From JANSWP01 sp041941305 (GTDB lineage Bacteria; Bacteroidota; Bacteroidia; Chitinophagales; Saprospiraceae), in NCBI GenBank assembly GCA_041941305.1, contig JBGTQJ010000015.1:100840-164839 (forward strand): a DNA stretch of 64,000 nucleotides, written 5' to 3'. Below, one piece after another: positions 43,607-53,889 of this stretch. The position numbers were made by a program, and so were the translations under genes. The notes under the pieces are model-generated. The model saw only the letters and a program-made list of their open reading frames with translations. It made no database searches and was not told the DNA's origin. Numbering within the stretch: position 1 is the stretch's first letter; each line of letters begins with the position of its first letter.

Positions 43607-46048
43607 TTAATTCACCCTCTGTTGTTCATCCTGTGAACCAGTAGCCCGGTTCCTTGCTCCTTTCAGTTTTTTGTTGCCAAAATTTCTCGAATAAGACAAT
43701 CGGAAGGTTCTTTGACTAAAATCATACACACCACTTGTCACAAGATTTTGTTCAGGTAAATTGGTGGATCCATCCCATTCCAGGGAATTGAAAATATCAT
43801 CTACACTAAATTTCAGACTTCCTTTGTCGTTTTTCAATTGCTTTTGCAAACCAAAATTAACTGCCCACATTGGCTCCATTTTCATAACACCAAATAAAGT
43901 AGGCGATCTATAAAATCCAGAGATCTCCATGGAGAAATTGTTTTTCAGCTTAAAAGTCTGGAATGAATTAAGCGCAGCATTTTTTTGGCGAACCTGGATT
44001 GGATCATCATCATAAAAAGTGTTGACTTCCTGCCAGGTACCCATAATATTATTTTGCATTTCCCACCAATCTGTCAAATAAACGGGTAGTGCAATCATAA
44101 AACTCAGGGTCTTGCGATTCTCCATATTTTCAGCTGCAATCAATTGTTTGTTTGTTTCTGGAATGACTCGATTCTGAAACCTTGCGATGGCATCGTCTTC
44201 ATGGGTGTACTGTAGTGAAAACAAGGTGGTCTTAAAGCGATAATCAACTTTGAAATTATCGGAGATGGAAGGCTGAAGTGCCGAATTTCCCGAAAAGAAA
44301 GTATTGGGATCCATGAATATGACAAAGGGTGCCATATCATTAAAGGTTGGACGCGTAATTCGACGGCTATAAGAAATATTTGAACTGTGGTTGTCATTGA
44401 ATTGACGAGAAACGAAAATACTTGGGAAGAATCTGCCAAATTCGCGATCTACAATATTGGCTTCTTCTTCAGTTCCCAAATTCGAATCTGTAAATTCATA
44501 CCGCAAACCTGCTTTCAATTGTGATTTATCATCCAGCTTCACTTCGAAAGCAGTATATGCAGCCGCAATATCTTCGGTCAAATCCCATTTGGCAGTCAAG
44601 TCAAAATCTGTCACCCATTCTGCTTGTCTATACATTTCAACGCTGACATCATTGGTAAATTTGGACATGGTCCCTTTTAAGCCAGTTTCCCATTTGAGTT
44701 TTTCGCCAAAACTTTTTGAATAATCCAACTTTCCAACCACAATTTCAATAGGTGTTTCTTTACGGCTGCGAGTTTCTTCTTCTAAAAACAGGAGGCCTTG
44801 TCCATCAAAGTATCGGTTGATATAATCATTTGGATTATTGTCATGGTAATAGAGGTAATCCACATCAAAATTCAGTTTTTCAGATTTGGAAAAATTGTGC
44901 TGAAGATTGAGGTTTCCCATAAAATGCCTCCATTGGTTGGTTTCGATATTATCCAGGGTAATGAGGGTATCTGGTACTTGATTGACTTCAATTCTGATGT
45001 CATTTACGGCATCCATAGTCCATTTATTGTCATAAGCAGCAATGAGTGCTCCAATGACTGTTTTCTCAGAGACCTGTAGGTCCAGACCCAAACGCGCATT
45101 GTGATTCAATTGAGTTGGATCCCGATCACTCGCTGTAAAGTTGTCGAGTGTTCGATCGCTTTGAACCACCTTGCGATAATTGGTAAAATCCTGTTCCTGG
45201 TTTTCTCGTAAAAAGGAATAGCTCCCAAAGAAATTAACTTTTTGCTTGCGGTAATTGAAATTGATACTTGCAGAACTGACTGCTCCTCTACCATAACCTG
45301 CCGATAAAGAATACGAACCATTGGCTCCAAAGTCGGCATTTTTGCGTAGGACGATGTTGATGAAACCTGCATTGCCCTCAGCATCAAAATTTGCAGGAGG
45401 AGTGGTGATGAGTTCTATTTTTTCAATATTATCAGAACTCATGCCGGCGAGCATTTGAACCAGCGCCTCAGTGGGCATGTGATTTACCTTGCCGTTAATC
45501 ATGACCACTACTCCATCTTTGCCGATCAAGGATAATGCATCATTTTGACGATTGACAATGACTCCCGGAGAGCGTTCCAGGACCTCCAATGCGGAAGTAC
45601 CTGCCGAAGTAATGCTGTTTTCAACATTCACTACCAGTCTGTCAATTTTTTGCTCAAAAAGAGGTTTTTTGGCAACTACCTGAACCTCATTCAATTCAGC
45701 AACTTCCTCAGCCAAGCTAAGTGTTTCAATAGAAATTCTGCCGTCTGAATCTGTTACCTGAAAAACACTGGAATAGGTGGTCTCATAGCCAATCATAGAT
45801 GCACCTATGAGGTAATTACCTGGTTCGGGAGCATCCATTTGATACCTTCCATCCAGGTCAGTTACATCTCCCTTGACCAGGGTGGTGTCTTCTGCATTGA
45901 AAATCAACACATTGGCAAAGGACAAATCCTGCCCCAAAGCTTCAGTCACCTTTCCGGCTATGGTTGTTTGGGCAAACAGGTTTTGAAAAGAAAAAATGGT
46001 TAATAGGGCTAACATCAGGGTGAAATTCTTCAATGATTGCATAAACAT
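43607..46048 (-). CDS. TonB-dependent outer-membrane receptor with carboxypeptidase-like domain
   Basis: An outer-membrane beta-barrel transporter of 813 residues. The signal peptide (MFMQSLKNFTLMLALLTIFS; an alternative start is two codons later) precedes a CarboxypepD_reg-like N-terminal domain (TTIAGKVTEALGQDLSFANV, DVTDLDGRYQMDAPEPGNYL), a plug (ALEVLERSPGVIVNRQND, GVVVMINGKVNHMP, DNIEKIELITTPPANFDAEG) and a long barrel (~220-800) of the OMP_b-brl_3 type. No SusD-like partner is beside it, so the substrate is unknown; siderophore, peptide or signalling roles are possible. The C-terminus is extended by an RN-rich tail after the barrel. Confidence 0.9.
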   Translation of the reverse strand: MFMQSLKNFTLMLALLTIFSFQNLFAQTTIAGKVTEALGQDLSFANVLIFNAEDTTLVKGDVTDLDGRYQMDAPEPGNYLIGASMIGYETTYSSVFQVTDSDGRISIETLSLAEEVAELNEVQVVAKKPLFEQKIDRLVVNVENSITSAGTSALEVLERSPGVIVNRQNDALSLIGKDGVVVMINGKVNHMPTEALVQMLAGMSSDNIEKIELITTPPANFDAEGNAGFINIVLRKNADFGANGSYSLSAGYGRGAVSSASINFNYRKQKVNFFGSYSFLRENQEQDFTNYRKVVQSDRTLDNFTASDRDPTQLNHNARLGLDLQVSEKTVIGALIAAYDNKWTMDAVNDIRIEVNQVPDTLITLDNIETNQWRHFMGNLNLQHNFSKSEKLNFDVDYLYYHDNNPNDYINRYFDGQGLLFLEEETRSRKETPIEIVVGKLDYSKSFGEKLKWETGLKGTMSKFTNDVSVEMYRQAEWVTDFDLTAKWDLTEDIAAAYTAFEVKLDDKSQLKAGLRYEFTDSNLGTEEEANIVDREFGRFFPSIFVSRQFNDNHSSNISYSRRITRPTFNDMAPFVIFMDPNTFFSGNSALQPSISDNFKVDYRFKTTLFSLQYTHEDDAIARFQNRVIPETNKQLIAAENMENRKTLSFMIALPVYLTDWWEMQNNIMGTWQEVNTFYDDDPIQVRQKNAALNSFQTFKLKNNFSMEISGFYRSPTLFGVMKMEPMWAVNFGLQKQLKNDKGSLKFSVDDIFNSLEWDGSTNLPEQNLVTSGVYDFSQRTFRLSYSRNFGNKKLKGARNRATGSQDEQQRVN

Positions 46049-46470
46049 TTGGTTTTCAATAGTTAAAAAATTAGGCGTTCAGATAAAGTTGATTGTTTTT
46101 TAAAATTGATAATCATAGCACAAATAGCTGAACGCTCTTCATAGGTTATTGCACAACATTTCAACCTATTCTATTCTGAATCGAGTTAAAGATTTCAGAA
46201 ACGGAATCATGTAGTTTGTGCCAAACTTGTTTGTGATGTTTAGAATTAAAAAATCAAGGAATAATAGTTACACAAAAGCGAGAAGAGTAGAGAATGGTTT
46301 CGTTTCTTTAAACTTTTTCGTTCTCTGAGAAGTTACTTTTTTATCAAGGAAAGTTCTGGTTTAATTTTCAATAGGATGCAAAATTAACCAAATATAGCTG
46401 AAAATTGAATAGCTGTGTGAAAAAATTACACCCTCATTCACTAACTAAAGGCATAACCATTCGTGGTTTT
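46049..46470. other. Gene-free spacer upstream of the TonB receptor
   Basis: AT-rich. On the minus strand TATATTTG (46389-46396) and TTAATTTG (46380-46387) resemble -7 boxes of the receptor gene but lack a -33 partner. I see no gene or strong hairpin. Confidence 0.4.
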
Positions 46471-46697
46471 CTAACCTACTATAAATGATCGCATTGAAAT
46501 CGCTCCCGAAACTTTTTGTTCATTGAAAAACTGAATTTCTTCTTCACCATCAATTGCTCCCAATGAGTAAAGCGCAGGCAAATAATGATCTGGAGTTGGA
46601 ATAGATAATTTGGCTGTTTGCCCCAGTTAAAAAAAGACAAACTCATAACTGACAAACCACCCATTCCCGCCATTTTTAAAAATTGTTTGCGTTGCAT
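46471..46697 (-). pseudogene. Remnant of a DODA-type extradiol dioxygenase (large internal deletion)
   Basis: The first ~30 codons from ATG 46697 (MQRKQFLKMAGMGGLSVMS) look like the Tat-like N-terminus of the 4,5-DOPA dioxygenase/YgiD family. The continuing frame is nonsense. In another frame the rest reads SIPTPDHYLPALYSLGAIDG, then EEEIQFFNEQKVSGAISMRS and FIVG-stop, the C-terminal motif of that family (PTPDHYLPLLYxLG ... SMRS). About 200 central residues, including most of the active site, are missing, and the junction is frameshifted. So this is a dead gene with only both ends left. It directly precedes the pyruvate-kinase-like gene's 3' end on the same strand. Confidence 0.75.
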
Positions 46698-46706
46698 ATT
46701 TAAATT

Positions 46707-48554
46707 TTAAACAGAGGCCTGAACATCCGCCTTTTCCAATATAGGAGAAAAGCGAATATTTTTATCCTGATAGGGTTTCATGCTTTTGAGAATAACATCC
46801 AGCAAATGGATGGCTCGTAAAATGTATGGACCTTTGTTAAGCATTACACAGTCCGCTCTTTGCGCCATTGCTGCATCCGTTATTTCTGCACGCGATGGAA
46901 TACCTTGTTTTGCCATATTTTCCAAAACCTGCGTTGCCCAAATGTCAGGAACATGAGCCGCCAGGCACAGCGAAAGGATTTCCTCCTGAATCCTACCTAT
47001 GTTTTTCCAACCAGATTCAATCGCTAAATCACCTCTTGCAATCATGACACCAACCGGGTGTACCTGCATGGCTTCCAGAAGAATCTCAGTCAGATTATTG
47101 AAACCTTTTTGAGTTTCTATTTTGAGGATGATCCCTATTTTATTCTTTGCATTTAACCGCTCCAATTCCCCAAGCAAATCTCGAACATCCTGTGCACTAT
47201 TGACAAAAGAAAGATTAACGACATCCGCGTGCTGTACCACAAACTCCAAATCTCTTTTGTCCTTGGCAGTCAATCCACTAATTTTCAAATCACTGGTTGG
47301 TAAGTTGATTCCTTTTTCTGCACGGAGTTTACCTCGCCCTGATTTGACATGGACTACCTCTACAACCATCTCTTCCTTACCAACTTCCAAAATCTTACCT
47401 TCTATTTTTCCATCATCCAAAAAGATGGATTCTCCAACTTTCGCGTATTCAAATATTTCCGGTGTAGTTATGGAGGTATGTGCTGGTCGGATCAATTTGC
47501 TTTTATCATCGTACTGAGCAGGTTCTCCGAGTTCTGAACGCTTGTGAAATAATAACATATCGCCTGCATGCAACAAAATTGGGGCTTCAACAGGTGGGAT
47601 ATCTCCAACAACTATAGGATTGGATTCGTCCCCATCAGCTGTGTAAATCGTCATTCCTGATTCTACATAGGTCGTTTTATAGCAATTTGCCAGGCATCCC
47701 TTTCCTTCATCTATCTGAATGATGGAAAGTTTCCGTTTTTTCCCTCGGGCATCTTTAAACCATAAAGTATCTCCGACCTGGAGAGATTCCGGCAATTCAG
47801 ACGAAAGTGGTAAATGTAAAAACGAATTATCAGGATGAGCCTCCATACCTAGCCAAACGGTACAAGGATGTACGACTCTACCCCGGACATCTTTATCAGG
47901 ACGGAATTTCCGAACTTTTGGTCCTGGCTTCAAAGCTCCTGTGCGAATCTTCGGACCGCCCAGATCCATTGCAATTTTGCACTTTCGTTTCAACTTTGCA
48001 GAAGCTGTCCGAACATGCTCAACCATCTTTCCCCAAACCTCTTCATCATCGTGTGCACAATTGATTCTGGCACAGTTCATCCCTTCCGCTATCATATCAT
48101 GGACCAATTGATAATTATCAGCTGCTTCACTCGGTAGCGTCACCATAATTCTGGTACGTCGATTTTTTGAGCGATAGCCCAGGAGTGCTTTTGCATTTGA
48201 CCGATGTAACCTTTTACTTTTTTTGAAAGTCAATCCGGTTCGCAAGCTTGTAGTTGGTTTCTTACCCAATAGCCCTTCCAACAAATAGCGGTTGGTTCTT
48301 AAACTCGCCATCAAATGCCGTTCGGCTTTGGCGACTCTTGAAAGCCCCAGATTGCCCAATTTCTTTTGAAATTCCCGAATATCTGCCATTCGCAAAGCCC
48401 GATAGTGGATCAAATTGCGTGCACTCACAGCAAAAGCAGGATGCACCTTTGATAACTGTTCCTCGTATTGGGTTTCCAATAGTTTGGCTTGCTCAATGAG
48501 GCTATCTAATTCCAGGATGAGCGCTTCGATATTTTTTTTTTGCTTATAGACCAT
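46707..48554 (-). CDS. Atypical pyruvate kinase
   Basis: A 615-residue protein of the pyruvate kinase family, which makes pyruvate and ATP from PEP. An extra N-terminal helical domain (~1-125) is followed by the (beta/alpha)8 core: IMVTLPSEAADNY, MNCARINCAHDDEEVW, IAMDLGGPKIRTGAL, a long B domain, SGLTAKDKRDLEFVV, GIILKIETQKGFNNLTEIL (Lys of KIE), GVMIARGDLAIESGW, IWATQVLENMAKQGIPSRAE, then AMAQRADCVMLNKGPYILRA. It ends there, without the C-terminal allosteric domain, and MLNKGPY replaces the usual MLSGETA. Such N-extended, C-truncated forms are known from genome annotation; enzyme activity is likely but not proven. Confidence 0.8.
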   Translation of the reverse strand: MVYKQKKNIEALILELDSLIEQAKLLETQYEEQLSKVHPAFAVSARNLIHYRALRMADIREFQKKLGNLGLSRVAKAERHLMASLRTNRYLLEGLLGKKPTTSLRTGLTFKKSKRLHRSNAKALLGYRSKNRRTRIMVTLPSEAADNYQLVHDMIAEGMNCARINCAHDDEEVWGKMVEHVRTASAKLKRKCKIAMDLGGPKIRTGALKPGPKVRKFRPDKDVRGRVVHPCTVWLGMEAHPDNSFLHLPLSSELPESLQVGDTLWFKDARGKKRKLSIIQIDEGKGCLANCYKTTYVESGMTIYTADGDESNPIVVGDIPPVEAPILLHAGDMLLFHKRSELGEPAQYDDKSKLIRPAHTSITTPEIFEYAKVGESIFLDDGKIEGKILEVGKEEMVVEVVHVKSGRGKLRAEKGINLPTSDLKISGLTAKDKRDLEFVVQHADVVNLSFVNSAQDVRDLLGELERLNAKNKIGIILKIETQKGFNNLTEILLEAMQVHPVGVMIARGDLAIESGWKNIGRIQEEILSLCLAAHVPDIWATQVLENMAKQGIPSRAEITDAAMAQRADCVMLNKGPYILRAIHLLDVILKSMKPYQDKNIRFSPILEKADVQASV

Positions 48555-48663
48555 GGATATAAACTGTAATATTTAATTCACTATGCCAATTTGGAAATTC
48601 TTGCTAAAGAGAAAATTGAGAAACCACACTTAGCAAAAGAACTTCTGTCAAAATTAAATCAAA

Positions 48664-51036
48664 CTACTGATTAATTGTTAACACCTCCCCACTTTCCAAA
48701 ACAAACTCCACCCCAAAAACCTCATTACCAAATTTATCCCAATATGAATTTGAACCTTTTTTAATGCTAAAAACCATACCCTTTGATTTCAATTCTCGAT
48801 ATTGTCTAATGGAAGAAAAGCTATTCAATTCAAGGGTATTGATATCGCCTGTCACAATATATTCTTTGAGTGCGAAGAGGTTTGAATATCGGTATCCACG
48901 TCGCAATAACATGGATTGGTTTGGAAATTTGTCAATAGGGACAAAATGGGAAAAACGATAAAGAATATATCGGTCTGCGTTTAATAGCCAAGGAACTTTA
49001 TTGTTTTCAAAGGCTTCTTTTGATAAGATTTCAATTTCTGAAATGGGGGCATATCCAATAATTCTTTGCCCAACTTGGCAATAAAGTGCTAAATATGTTG
49101 CCTTATAAATAGGTCGGTTAACATCTTTAACGAAACGGATATTATAAATGCCATTTTCCAGATAGTAGTTTTTTCGAGTAGTATTTTGGTCTTTTTTAAT
49201 CAATCCAATAACGCAAATCTGATTCAGCTCATTTTTTAAATTTCGATATTCAGACTTGTCATAGTCCATCACCTGTTCGTAATGGGTTTCTGGTGAGGTG
49301 GAAAATAAATTCTGAATAAATTGTTTGAACAGTTTGTCTTTATTAGGCATTAAAGGCAGCGCACCAATATTAGCAGTATTCAAACTCTTGAAATACTTAT
49401 TGGATTCAAAAGCTTTTTCGTAGCCAGGATAGGGATACAAAATAACACCTCCTAAATTCTTGATTGCGGACTTTGTTTGAGGATTATGTTGATGAAGTAT
49501 GGCATCTCGATAACGATGTAATTGACTAATGGAATCTTGTGGAGCATTAAAATCGTTATTGCCATGCTCGTATTTATCAAAACGGTATTTGGCATCCAAC
49601 ACATACCAAAATGGATTGTTATATCCCTTCTTTTTAAATTTTATCGAATAGTCAGGACGTTGATTGAAAGTGAGACTTTCAGCCTTGAAAGTTCGATTGA
49701 AAAATAAGTCTATTTTATCATCAGTATTTTGAGTTCGAAAACTAACTTTTGATGGACTGCCAACTTTCAAATCCACTTTAAATTTTCCGCCAGTCAGCTT
49801 AATTAAATCATTGCTTTCTAATCGAAAATCAGGGTTTTCTTCTAGTGTTTTCACAATCTTCAAAAAACACCAATACTCATATAATGTAGCTATATCTCTA
49901 TAATCAATCTGATAAAAATCATCAGAGAAGATGGATAGTCCTTTCCTCAACAATAAAAATTTGTGATAAAAATCTTTATAGCCAGGTGCCATCGTCATCA
50001 CTGTTGAGAAATGCCATTGATTTTCAAAAGACTCAACTTCGGCGAAACATTGGTCATTAAGTCTTTTCCTCAATCGGTGACTATAACTTTTTAATGTCTT
50101 TACTTCATTATCAAAAGCTTTCTGTCGAGACGGAATTTTCTTAATAAACTGTTGCAATTCATCCAATCGAGCCAAAATCTGATGAATCGCCCAAACCACA
50201 AATCGGTTTTCGAAACAATTATAAGTGATGGCTTTTCGTCGTTCAGGTAAGTGCGTAACAGCAATTTTATCATGAACCCGAAAGCCATTATCCAATTGTT
50301 TTGAACAATATCGCTGATTCTTTAAAATCCATTTACGAGCTTGCTTATCAACTTTTTTTACTCTTGATATTTCTTGGGTTCGATTAATAGTTCGAATTTG
50401 ATATTTGGGCTTTCGAATAATTAAATCAATACTTCTTTCCAAGGTTATAAATAATACTTTCAGGATGGCTTGCCATTCAATTAATGAAGAACTTGGAACG
50501 TCTTTCGGACGAGCTAATGAGTATGTCTTCTGCAGGTAGTCGAATACCAAATTATAGACAATATCTGTGATGTCTTTTATCATCACATGAAAGTCCTTTT
50601 TGTAATCCAGTTTTTGAGGAAACACCTCGGTTTTCAAATGAAAAACAATTTTATCTCGACTATCTTTTATCTCAAAATCCGTAAAACCGACAGCATTTTC
50701 AAATTGAAAAGAACCATTCAAATACTCTTGTGTAGCTATTCTATGCGATTTGAATTTTTTGTCTAGTCCATTTACCAAAAAGCGAAATGGTGGCTTAAGA
50801 TTAGAGCCGTCATCAGCAACAAAAAGGCAATCAATTTTCTGCCATTCAAAAAACAAAGGCTGGCTTTGAATTTCAACTATCTCCTTATTTGCTATTGACC
50901 AATCACCACAATCAAATCGAGGGCGTTCAAGCTGTTCGAATCCAGCTTGAATTGATTTAGGAATGGTCACTCCATTAATATCTAAATGGAGTACACCAAG
51001 ATCCTCTTTTTTGAATATGATTCTTTGTTGTTCCAT
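48664..51036 (-). CDS. DUF2357/McrC-like nuclease partner of the McrB-like motor
   Basis: The 790-residue product belongs to the DUF2357 group, McrC-like partners of McrB-type motors in defence loci. The first ~330 residues are a helical/beta region of unknown role (LIRKPKYQIRTINRTQEISR, PERRKAITYNCFENRFVVWA). The central nuclease-like core includes YEYWCFLKIVKTLEENPDFR, RPDYSIKFKK (Asp ~460) and WYVLDAKYRFDKYE (~478-492), a PD-(D/E)xK arrangement in which DAK carries the D-x-K pair. The last ~200 residues are unclassified (PIYKATYLALYCQVGQRIIG). It starts immediately after the stop codon of the McrB-like gene (TAAATG), so the two are translationally coupled and should form one complex. Confidence 0.75.
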   Translation of the reverse strand: MEQQRIIFKKEDLGVLHLDINGVTIPKSIQAGFEQLERPRFDCGDWSIANKEIVEIQSQPLFFEWQKIDCLFVADDGSNLKPPFRFLVNGLDKKFKSHRIATQEYLNGSFQFENAVGFTDFEIKDSRDKIVFHLKTEVFPQKLDYKKDFHVMIKDITDIVYNLVFDYLQKTYSLARPKDVPSSSLIEWQAILKVLFITLERSIDLIIRKPKYQIRTINRTQEISRVKKVDKQARKWILKNQRYCSKQLDNGFRVHDKIAVTHLPERRKAITYNCFENRFVVWAIHQILARLDELQQFIKKIPSRQKAFDNEVKTLKSYSHRLRKRLNDQCFAEVESFENQWHFSTVMTMAPGYKDFYHKFLLLRKGLSIFSDDFYQIDYRDIATLYEYWCFLKIVKTLEENPDFRLESNDLIKLTGGKFKVDLKVGSPSKVSFRTQNTDDKIDLFFNRTFKAESLTFNQRPDYSIKFKKKGYNNPFWYVLDAKYRFDKYEHGNNDFNAPQDSISQLHRYRDAILHQHNPQTKSAIKNLGGVILYPYPGYEKAFESNKYFKSLNTANIGALPLMPNKDKLFKQFIQNLFSTSPETHYEQVMDYDKSEYRNLKNELNQICVIGLIKKDQNTTRKNYYLENGIYNIRFVKDVNRPIYKATYLALYCQVGQRIIGYAPISEIEILSKEAFENNKVPWLLNADRYILYRFSHFVPIDKFPNQSMLLRRGYRYSNLFALKEYIVTGDINTLELNSFSSIRQYRELKSKGMVFSIKKGSNSYWDKFGNEVFGVEFVLESGEVLTINQ

Positions 51037-53859
51037 TTATAACCAAAAAGAAGTAAATCCGTCATCCTCATATCGTTTGAGCATAAAAAGTAGCTTTTTT
51101 GAAGATTGAGGATATCGGAAATCTTTTTTAGTTGCTGCTTTTTCTATCTCGTCAAACAGCATTTCTTCGTTGATCTCCAATCCGTCGTTTAAATATTTCA
51201 ATAAGTTAATAATCACCCGCTTTACTCGAATTGAACTGCCTTGAATTCGAGGCAAAACCTTTTGCATAATTTGAAAGTCAAAAGCAACGTTTTCCTCCAA
51301 CAAGTGACTTAGGTCATTGGTATCCCATCGACGATTGTAGAGTAAATAAAAAGCTATCTCATCTCTTATCCGATAAGCAAAATGCAAATCTGCAGTTTGT
51401 AAAATTTGATTGATAGCAATCAGTTCCTGGATAAACGGTTGAAGATAATTCCGCTCCTTTTCCGCGATGTCACTTGAATTAATGTATTTTGATTTTAGAA
51501 AATCATTGAAAACTTTATTGTTAAAAGCTTCTACTTTTTCAGAGATGTTTTGCCATTCCAGATTCACCTCATTCATTTCTATTGAATTAGCTCTGTCGAG
51601 CACTTTCCGACTAAATGGATGTGTCGTTTCATCCATATTGACTGTACCAATAATGTATAAGTTATCTGGAATTTGAAGCCCGCTCAATTCATTTTTGGTC
51701 ACATGGTTTTCACCCAAATCAGAATCTTTCAGAATAATATCTGTTTGAATTCGACCATTTTCCATTCGGCGGGTTTCGATAATACTTAAAAAGTCACTTA
51801 AATAATGCTCCACTCTTGCCAAATTCATCTCGTCCAATACTACAAAATAAGGGCCATTCGGATTGGCTTTCGCTCGTAACATTATTTGCAAAAGTTCTTT
51901 TTGTTGGAATACTTGATTCAAATCCAAATACCCAATTAAATCCGAATTATCCGTCCAGTCAGGACGAACTGGAATGATTTGACAATGCTCTTCGTCGCCA
52001 TAGCCGATGGCTTTCGCGAATTGTTTGATTAATTGAGTTTTGCCCGTCCCTGAAATCCCCGCCAGAATTACAAAAGGCTTTGTTTTTAGTGAAAGATAAA
52101 AATTGACAATATCGTTGTATTGAAAATGAAAACCATTAGAACCGATAAATAGATGAATTTGATTTAGTATTTGCCCAGAATTCAATTGCGTCACTTTTGC
52201 TATTTCAGTTACTTCATTTTGGATATCATGGACATTAAAAAAAGGAACACAATTGCCTCGTTTTGGCTTCTTGCCATCAACAAATTCAAAATTTGAGATT
52301 GAGATCTGGACTGATTCCACTTGATCCACTAAATAGACAATAGTCGCTTTTTTATTGTCATCTACATAATCTTCGAAATTTTCTTGATACCAATAAACAT
52401 CTTTATTAATATTCCAGTTTTTGTCAAGGTATTCGTAAGCTTCACTAATGTCAACAACTCGGATTTTATAATTAACTAATTGCTTCTTCGAAAGATAAAA
52501 ATTAAAATAACCTTTCGTTTCTATACATTTTTTTAATGCTATTAACGTTTCAGGCATCCCATCTGGTTTTCGATGCCACCATACAATTCCATGATTGTAG
52601 GTTTCACCTTCTAAATTTTCCTTTAAAACTTCAATCCATCCTGTATCATCCGAAGCCATCAAGCCCTTTATTTCCATAGTTTGTTCTTTTTTGTTGGTAT
52701 CCCATAACGCTCTATGCTCATACAATAAAAATCCATAAGTATGAGTACGATTATCCTCATTTTGAAATTCAAATTCATAAGGCGCAAAAAATGCTTTGAC
52801 ATCCTCCACAAATGTTGAAGGTTGATAAGGTTTTTTCAATAATTGGTCAGACACATTTTCTCGATGGTCAGGGGAGAGCATAGTTATTTCTCCACGAGGA
52901 TTCTGAATGTATTTTATCGCATTTTTTATAACTCGTGCAGAAATGTTTTTATCAGAATGATTGTCAATTTTGAATTGCAAAAGATTACTTCCCCAATCAT
53001 ACTGCCGAACAGATGCTTTTGCCAAGGAGCGCGGAGGTCCATACTCATTCCATTCCTCTTTGTTTCCACCTTTCATATCGAAGTAAGTAATCAATTTGCC
53101 CATCAGTAAGAGTAATTCGTATTCTTTTGAATTGATATCCTTACTTTTTACCAGCTCGACATACTTCTGGTCAGCACCTTTCAATTCCTTAATCTCAATT
53201 CGAAGTTTCTTGTAAAAGTCCTTATTTGCCTTGAACCTCAGAAAGTCATCAAATGTCTCTCTTGCATATTCAAAATGAAACTCATCTTCTCCAATTAATT
53301 CATAAGGAATCTTATTTGCGAGTTTTAGTCCCAATTTTAAATCCACAGATAAGTAGAAATATTTCACAATTTCCCCATGCACTTGACCATATGCAAATAG
53401 CCCCATCAAATCTTTTAATTGGGCAATTTTATCATCTATCCTTTCTTTCTCTCCATCATAAATAACACCTGTTGAAATCTTATTCAATTGATTAACAGAC
53501 CAATGCCAGTTCCAATCTAAATCCCATTCTTGGATTTGCTCAATTAAAGCAAATTCACTCCAATTTCCTCGTTCCCGATACGTATTATAATCCTCATTAA
53601 AACTGCTTTGATTCTTTTGCGAATCGTAAGTACTCTTTATCTCTGTTTGTTTGACTTCGTAAAACCCAATACGATTCGCATTTTTATTTATGAAAACAAG
53701 ATTATCACCGTCTGCTAAGAGCTTGGTATTTTTCCAGCTAAAATAGTATTCCCGATTTCTTTCTTTTTTAGGAATCAAGCTGGAAGCGTCTTGGCCAATT
53801 GCCTTGTCTTCAAAATAAAACAGAAACGGATGTTCTTTTTTAGTGGTATTGACTGACAT
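51037..53859 (-). CDS. McrB-like AAA+ NTPase with PUA/EVE-like N-terminal region
   Basis: McrB-family motors assemble as hexamers, read modified DNA through N-terminal domains and translocate to drive a McrC-type nuclease. The 940-residue product has Walker A LAGISGTGKTQLIKQ (~600), RPDWTDNSDLIGY, Walker B YFVVLDEMNLARVEHY (~673) and the McrB signature GTVNMDETTHPFSRKVLDRA (~740-760). The N-terminal ~590 residues carry two possible PUA/EVE-like blocks (YYFSWKNTKLLADGDNLVFI; then HGIVWWHRKPDG through VYWYQENFEDY) that might sense modified bases; this is inference. It lies 30 bp after mod and abuts the DUF2357 gene. Confidence 0.8.
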   Translation of the reverse strand: MSVNTTKKEHPFLFYFEDKAIGQDASSLIPKKERNREYYFSWKNTKLLADGDNLVFINKNANRIGFYEVKQTEIKSTYDSQKNQSSFNEDYNTYRERGNWSEFALIEQIQEWDLDWNWHWSVNQLNKISTGVIYDGEKERIDDKIAQLKDLMGLFAYGQVHGEIVKYFYLSVDLKLGLKLANKIPYELIGEDEFHFEYARETFDDFLRFKANKDFYKKLRIEIKELKGADQKYVELVKSKDINSKEYELLLLMGKLITYFDMKGGNKEEWNEYGPPRSLAKASVRQYDWGSNLLQFKIDNHSDKNISARVIKNAIKYIQNPRGEITMLSPDHRENVSDQLLKKPYQPSTFVEDVKAFFAPYEFEFQNEDNRTHTYGFLLYEHRALWDTNKKEQTMEIKGLMASDDTGWIEVLKENLEGETYNHGIVWWHRKPDGMPETLIALKKCIETKGYFNFYLSKKQLVNYKIRVVDISEAYEYLDKNWNINKDVYWYQENFEDYVDDNKKATIVYLVDQVESVQISISNFEFVDGKKPKRGNCVPFFNVHDIQNEVTEIAKVTQLNSGQILNQIHLFIGSNGFHFQYNDIVNFYLSLKTKPFVILAGISGTGKTQLIKQFAKAIGYGDEEHCQIIPVRPDWTDNSDLIGYLDLNQVFQQKELLQIMLRAKANPNGPYFVVLDEMNLARVEHYLSDFLSIIETRRMENGRIQTDIILKDSDLGENHVTKNELSGLQIPDNLYIIGTVNMDETTHPFSRKVLDRANSIEMNEVNLEWQNISEKVEAFNNKVFNDFLKSKYINSSDIAEKERNYLQPFIQELIAINQILQTADLHFAYRIRDEIAFYLLYNRRWDTNDLSHLLEENVAFDFQIMQKVLPRIQGSSIRVKRVIINLLKYLNDGLEINEEMLFDEIEKAATKKDFRYPQSSKKLLFMLKRYEDDGFTSFWL

Positions 53860-53889
53860 GAACTGGTTTTTTGTTGACTTTAAAATAGA

